A stretch of DNA of 64,000 bases from Watersipora subatra (lineage: Eukaryota > Bryozoa > Gymnolaemata > Cheilostomatida > Watersiporidae). Where the stretch lies: NCBI RefSeq assembly GCF_963576615.1, contig NC_088712.1:33551155-33615154 (forward strand). Direction: 5' to 3'. This document shows positions 59,272-64,000 of the stretch, piece by piece. A program made the position numbers and the translations under genes. The notes beneath the pieces are model-generated. The model made no database searches and was not told where the DNA came from. It worked only from the letters and a program-made list of their open reading frames with translations. The first letter of the stretch is position 1, and every line of letters begins with the position of its first letter.

Positions 59272-60172
59272 CAGTGCACCCTCAGGATATAGTTTAATTC
59301 CGTTCCAAGGTTGGCAGCGTATGGTGAAAAAATCGTATGGAGGAGTATGGAAACTATAGTAATTTTATAATGCAAACATCCCCTAGTAAAAATCTTCAAA
59401 ATTTAATATACATTGTTTACATGTGAAAAGCTAGTAACAAAATAGAGTATTAATCTTAGCAACTATAGTAACCTACAGTAACTTTAGTATATCTAATGTA
59501 TTTATTGGTTATGATCCGCTATGTGCAGTACATACCATAAAGAGTTCTTACCTTCAAGACAGACGTAGGTATAACATCAACTTTGAACTCACTTTAAGTA
59601 AGTTTAGCTTTTTAAACACACACTTGAAGCTAAGCTTTAGTATGTTTAACTTATTTTATTGAATTTCAACATTTTATCACTAAAGTTTTATCATCTATTA
59701 GTTTTTGTCTTCATTTTCAATATAATTTTAGCTGTTCTCATTAAAACCTTTTTCAACCTAATTCAGCAAGAAAGCCTGAACAATGCTGTTTTCGTAATGA
59801 AATGGATTTGTGTTAGCAAGTAAAGAGAAATTGTCTGACCAGTAACCTTCTGTTTTAAGGGATTGCAGCTCCAACTTTCCTACTGATTTTTAAAGGAAAA
59901 TGTTACCGTTTTACACACGAGAATCGCTGAACTGAGAGAAATCGATCATCATTTCTCTTGTGAAAATGTTTTCGGCAAACAGCATTTTGGTGTCTTTGTT
60001 ATTTTGACGTACATTATAAGCGCACTGTGCCAAATTTGAACTGAGGCGAAAATTTTGTTGAAGTCGTATGGTGAAAAAAAGATTTGTATGGTGAGGTCAA
60101 AAAGTCATCATGTTCCACTTCATAAGGTGAAAAAATCGGCTTGCAGGGTAATCGTATCCCGAGGGTGCTCTG
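59272..60172. mobile_element. 901-bp Tc1/mariner-type MITE
   Basis: The left end is CAGTGCACCCTC and the right end GAGGGTGCTCTG, and TA flanks each side (59270-59271 and 60173-60174). The homology extends inward (AGGATA, GGGATACGATT). The subterminal word tatggtgaaaaaa occurs near both ends (59,330 and 60,068). No transposase frame was found. Confidence 0.78.
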
Positions 60173-60651
60173 TATCTATTAAAGCTTTATAGCTATGAAG
60201 TACAAGAAATCATTAATGGTCATACAATGTAAATGCGTATTTGGAATCCAATTGAACGATGTAAAAGAATTTTTTCCTAGAATGTTAAGGTAGGCAATCT
60301 AGCGATTCAGTGAGGTCTTACTCTCTTAAGTTCAACCATACGGCTAATACCAAGGTAGATATCAAAGAATTTCATGTGACATCGATGAAATAGATTTAGG
60401 TCTTTACTTGGCTTGTAGAAAATCAACTATAGCTGTACTGTTCATCATTGTATTATAGTTTGTTATTCGCCATTGAAAATCCCCTTTATAGTTAGGGCCT
60501 ATCTGTGTCACACAACTGAGTTTTTGCTATCAGAGAAAAATGTTTGATAAATTTGTTTAGATGTTTTGTTGTTTGGAAACATTTACTTTGAAAGTAACAC
60601 TGAATGCCTTCGTTTTTTGGTGCAGCTCATTGCCTGGTTCATCTTATAGCT
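60173..60651. other. unique AT-rich spacer
   Basis: Nothing is recognised. Confidence 0.5.
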
Positions 60652-60653
60652 TA

Positions 60654-61168
60654 CATGCTATTACATGCTATTGCATGCTATTACACGCTATTACACGCTA
60701 TTACACGCTATTGCATGCTATTACACGCTATTACACGCTATTGCATGCTATTACACGCTATTACACGCTATTGCATGCTATTACACGCTATTACATGCTA
60801 TTGCATGCTATTACACGCTATTACACGCTATTACACGCTATTGCATGCTATTACACGCTATTACACGCTATTGCATGCTATTACACGCTATTACACGCTA
60901 TTGCATGCTATTACACGCTATTACATGCTATTGCATGCTATTACACGCTATTACACACTATTACACGCTATTGCATGCTATTACACGCTATTGCACGCTA
61001 TTACACGCTATTACACGCTATTGCATGCTATTACACGCTATTACACGCTATTACATGCTATTGCACGCTATTACACGCTATTGCATGCTATTACACGCTA
61101 TTACACGCTATTACATGCTATTGCATGCTATTACACGCTATTACATGCTATTGCATGCTATTACATGT
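60654..61168. repeat. 10-bp minisatellite
   Basis: About 51 copies of ctattacacg, with ctattgcatg and ctattacatg variants alternating in 20-30 bp patterns. All plus frames are open because neither the unit nor its variants contain stops; they are not genes. Confidence 0.97.
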
Positions 61169-61433
61169 GAGATATCTTTGGAGAGTCAAACATGTCTTTT
61201 CCGTGAAAGTTTTCAACTGATCGATTGTCATTTCAGAAGCAACGGAATGATAAAGGCATTTATCATTCCGCACTAAATTCCGCACTAAAACACGATGATA
61301 TCAGTTGGAGAGCAGAGAGGGTTGGTACCGATGAGAGCTGCAAGCAATCAGCATCACAAACCAAGCAGACTTGAAGCCCTTCAAGCTGATTTTCAGGTAC
61401 CTGAACTACACGATTAATAAAAGCCATTGATTG
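61169..61433. other. spacer with an 11-bp hairpin
   Basis: ggaatgataaa and tttatcattcc (61244-61269, loop of 4) form a perfect hairpin. The words gcactaaa and attccgcactaaa are duplicated just after it. Confidence 0.6.
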
Positions 61434-64000
61434 ATAGGAGTTGCTGATTGAGAGTTGCTGATTGAGAGTTGCTGATTGGGAGTTGTTGATTGAGAGTTGC
61501 TGATTGGGAGTTGTTGATTGATGAGAGTTGCTGATTGATGAGAGTTGCTGATTGATGAGAGTTGCTGATTGAGAGTTGCTTATTGAGAGTTGCTGATTGA
61601 TAAGAGTTGCTGATTGAGAGTTGTTGATTGAGAGTTGCTGATTGAGAGTTGTTGATTGATGAGAGTTGCTGATTGATGAGAGTTGCTGATTGAGAGTTGT
61701 TGATTGAGAGCTGCTGATTGAGAGTTGCTGATTGATGAGAGTTGCTGATTGAGAGTTGTTGATTGAGAGCTGCTGATTGAGAGTTGCTGATTGAGAGTTG
61801 TTGATTGATGAGAGTTGCTGATTGATGAGAGTTGCTGATTGAGAGTTGTTGATTGAGAGCTGCTGATTGAGAGTTGCTGATTGATGAGAGTTGCTGATTG
61901 AGAGTTGTTGATTGAGAGCTGCTGATTGAGAGTTGCTGATTGATAAGAGTTGCTGATTGAGAGCTGCTGATTGAGAGTTGCTGATTGATGAGAGTTGCTG
62001 ATTGATAAGAGTTGCTGATTGAGAGCTGCTGATTGAGAGTTGCTGATTGATGAGAGTTGCTGATTGATAAGAGTTGCTGATTGATGAGAGTTGCTGATTG
62101 AGAGTTGTTGATTGAGAGTTGCTGATTGAGAGTTGTTGATTGATGAGAGTTGCTGATTGATGAGAGTTGCTGATTGAGAGTTGTTGATTGAGAGCTGCTG
62201 ATTGAGAGTTGCTGATTGATGAGAGTTGCTGATTGAGAGTTGTTGATTGAGAGCTGCTGATTGAGAGTTGCTGATTGATAAGAGTTGCTGATTGAGAGCT
62301 GCTGATTGAGAGTTGCTGATTGATGAGAGTTGCTGATTGATGAGAGTTGCTGATTGATGAGAGTTGCTGATTGATGAGAGTTGCTGATTGAGAGTTGCTT
62401 ATTGAGAGTTGCTGATTGATAAGAGTTGCTGATTGAGAGTTGTTGATTGAGAGTTGCTGATTGATGAGAGTTGCTGATTGAGAGTTGCTGATTGATGAGA
62501 GTTGCTGATTGATGAGAGTTGCTGATTGATGAGAGTTGCTGATTGATGAGAGTTGCTGATTGATGAGAGTTGCTGATTGAGAGTTGCTTATTGAGAGTTG
62601 CTGATTGATAAGAGTTGCTGATTGAGAGCTGCTGATTGAGAGTTGCTGATTGATGAGAGTTGCTGATTGAGAGTTGTTGATTGAGAGCTGCTGATTGAGA
62701 GTTGCTGATTGATAAGAGTTGCTGATTGAGAGCTGCTGATTGAGAGTTGCTGATTGATGAGAGTTGCTGATTGATGAGAGTTGCTGATTGATGAGAGTTG
62801 CTGATTGATGAGAGTTGCTGATTGAGAGTTGCTTATTGAGAGTTGCTGATTGATAAGAGTTGCTGATTGAGAGTTGTTGATTGAGAGTTGCTGATTGATG
62901 AGAGTTGCTGATTGAGAGTTGCTTATTGAGAGTTGCTGATTGATAAGAGTTGCTGATTGAGAGTTGTTGATTGAGAGTTGCTGATTGATAAGAGTTGCTG
63001 ATTGAGAGTTGTTGATTGAGAGTTGCTGATTGAGAGTTGTTGATTGATGAGAGTTGCTGATTGATGAGAGTTGCTGATTGATGAGAGTTGCTGATTGAGA
63101 GTTGCTTATTGAGAGTTGCTGATTGATAAGAGTTGCTGATTGAGAGCTGCTGATTGAGAGTTGCTGATTGATGAGAGTTGCTGATTGAGAGTTGTTGATT
63201 GAGAGCTGCTGATTGAGAGTTGCTGATTGATAAGAGTTGCTGATTGAGAGCTGCTGATTGAGAGTTGCTGATTGATGAGAGTTGCTGATTGATGAGAGTT
63301 GCTGATTGATGAGAGTTGCTGATTGATGAGAGTTGCTGATTGAGAGTTGCTTATTGAGAGTTGCTGATTGATAAGAGTTGCTGATTGAGAGTTGTTGATT
63401 GAGAGTTGCTGATTGATGAGAGTTGCTGATTGAGAGTTGCTGATTGATGAGAGTTGCTGATTGATGAGAGTTGCTGATTGATGAGAGTTGCTGATTGATG
63501 AGAGTTGCTGATTGATGAGAGTTGCTGATTGAGAGTTGCTTATTGAGAGTTGCTGATTGGGAGTTGCTGATTGATGAGAGTTGCTGATTGAGAGTTGCTG
63601 ATTGATGAGAGTTGCTGATTGATAAGAGTTGCTGATTGAGAGTTGTTGATTGAGAGTTGCTGATTGAGAGTTGCTGATTGAGAGTTGCTGATTGAGAGTT
63701 GTTGATTGAGAGTTGCTTATTGAGAGTTGTTGATTGATGAGAGTTGCTGATTGATGAGAGTTGCTGATTGATGAGAGTTGCTGATTGAGAGTTGCTTATT
63801 GAGAGTTGCTGATTGATGAGAGTTGCTGATTGAGAGCTGCTGATTGAGAGTTGCTTATTGAGAGTTGCTGATTGATAAGAGTTGTTGATTGAGAGCTGCT
63901 GATTGAGAGTTGCTGATTGATAAGAGTTGCTGATTGAGAGTTGCTGATTGAGAGCTGCTGATTGAGAGTTGCTGATTGATGAGAGTTGCTGATTGAGAGT
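61434..64000. repeat. 14/17-bp two-state minisatellite
   Basis: Units are ttgctgattgagag (14 bp) and ttgctgattgatgagag (17 bp), with ttgttg, gctgctg, ttgcttatt and gataagag variants. Long strings of these states recur in the same order (for example 62,100-62,480 and 62,620-62,900), showing duplication of blocks of 200-500 bp. The array continues beyond the window. Confidence 0.97.

Noticed and set aside
60561..61276. Three overlapping frames of about 200 codons (YYTLLHAI repeats)
   Set aside because: A 10-bp repeat without stop codons opens all three plus frames equally. No gene signals.

Overview
The window is nuclear DNA of an animal, probably a protostome and most likely a lophotrochozoan. 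The reasons are GT-AG introns of 0.1 to 9 kb, TATA boxes and AATAAA signals, a myosuppressin/DMSR-type neuropeptide GPCR, a Bcl-2-family gene, thrombospondin-repeat exons and several metazoan transposon classes. It is AT-rich. About a third of it is tandem repeat, in some 30 different arrays. No species can be named from the sequence alone.

Layout. 1-2.6 kb: a 43/40-bp satellite. 5.0-7.3 kb (+): a six-exon secreted protein with two diverged TSP1 repeats between Tyr-Arg-Ala-Pro-rich segments. 9.0-18.7 kb (+): a Bcl-2-like gene whose exon 1 is separated from the rest by a 6.8-kb intron. That intron holds a decayed Gypsy-type LTR retrotransposon, and the 3' LTR of that element has been blown up by a 1.9-kb, 20-bp minisatellite. 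The Bcl-2-like gene has two possible last exons. One encodes a long Ala/Gly/Ser linker plus a MYND-like cysteine cluster. 19-26.5 kb: a 22-bp array, an AT tract, a hairpin, a 644-bp MITE sitting inside the founder monomer of a 55-bp satellite, then that satellite (24.2-26.5 kb).

26,871-36,951: a 10.1-kb element with 490-bp terminal inverted repeats, 5'-AG ends and a 6-bp TATACT duplication. These are Polinton/Maverick hallmarks. Inside are the C-terminal part of an adenain-like cysteine protease and a spliced 132-aa gene, both on the minus strand. A piggyBac-type MITE sits in one intron of that gene. The rest of the element is filled with a 110-bp inverted satellite and a 68-bp satellite. Next to it, 37.0-40.6 kb, is a 3.6-kb element with diverged inverted repeats. 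It carries a broken gene of the invertebrate family with EQxxNRDSK, HEEADTR and DTDVF motifs and a cysteine-rich tail. Helitron-like ends follow at 41.3-42.1 kb.

46.0-56.4 kb (+): a two-exon neuropeptide GPCR of 421 aa with a 9.1-kb intron full of small arrays and one tRNA-derived SINE. After it come a GA-only tract, a 0.9-kb Tc1/mariner-type MITE, a 10-bp array and a 14/17-bp array that runs off the window end.

The genes do not form a pathway together. The strongest themes are the unusual Bcl-2 architecture and the repeated coupling of mobile elements with newly born satellites.
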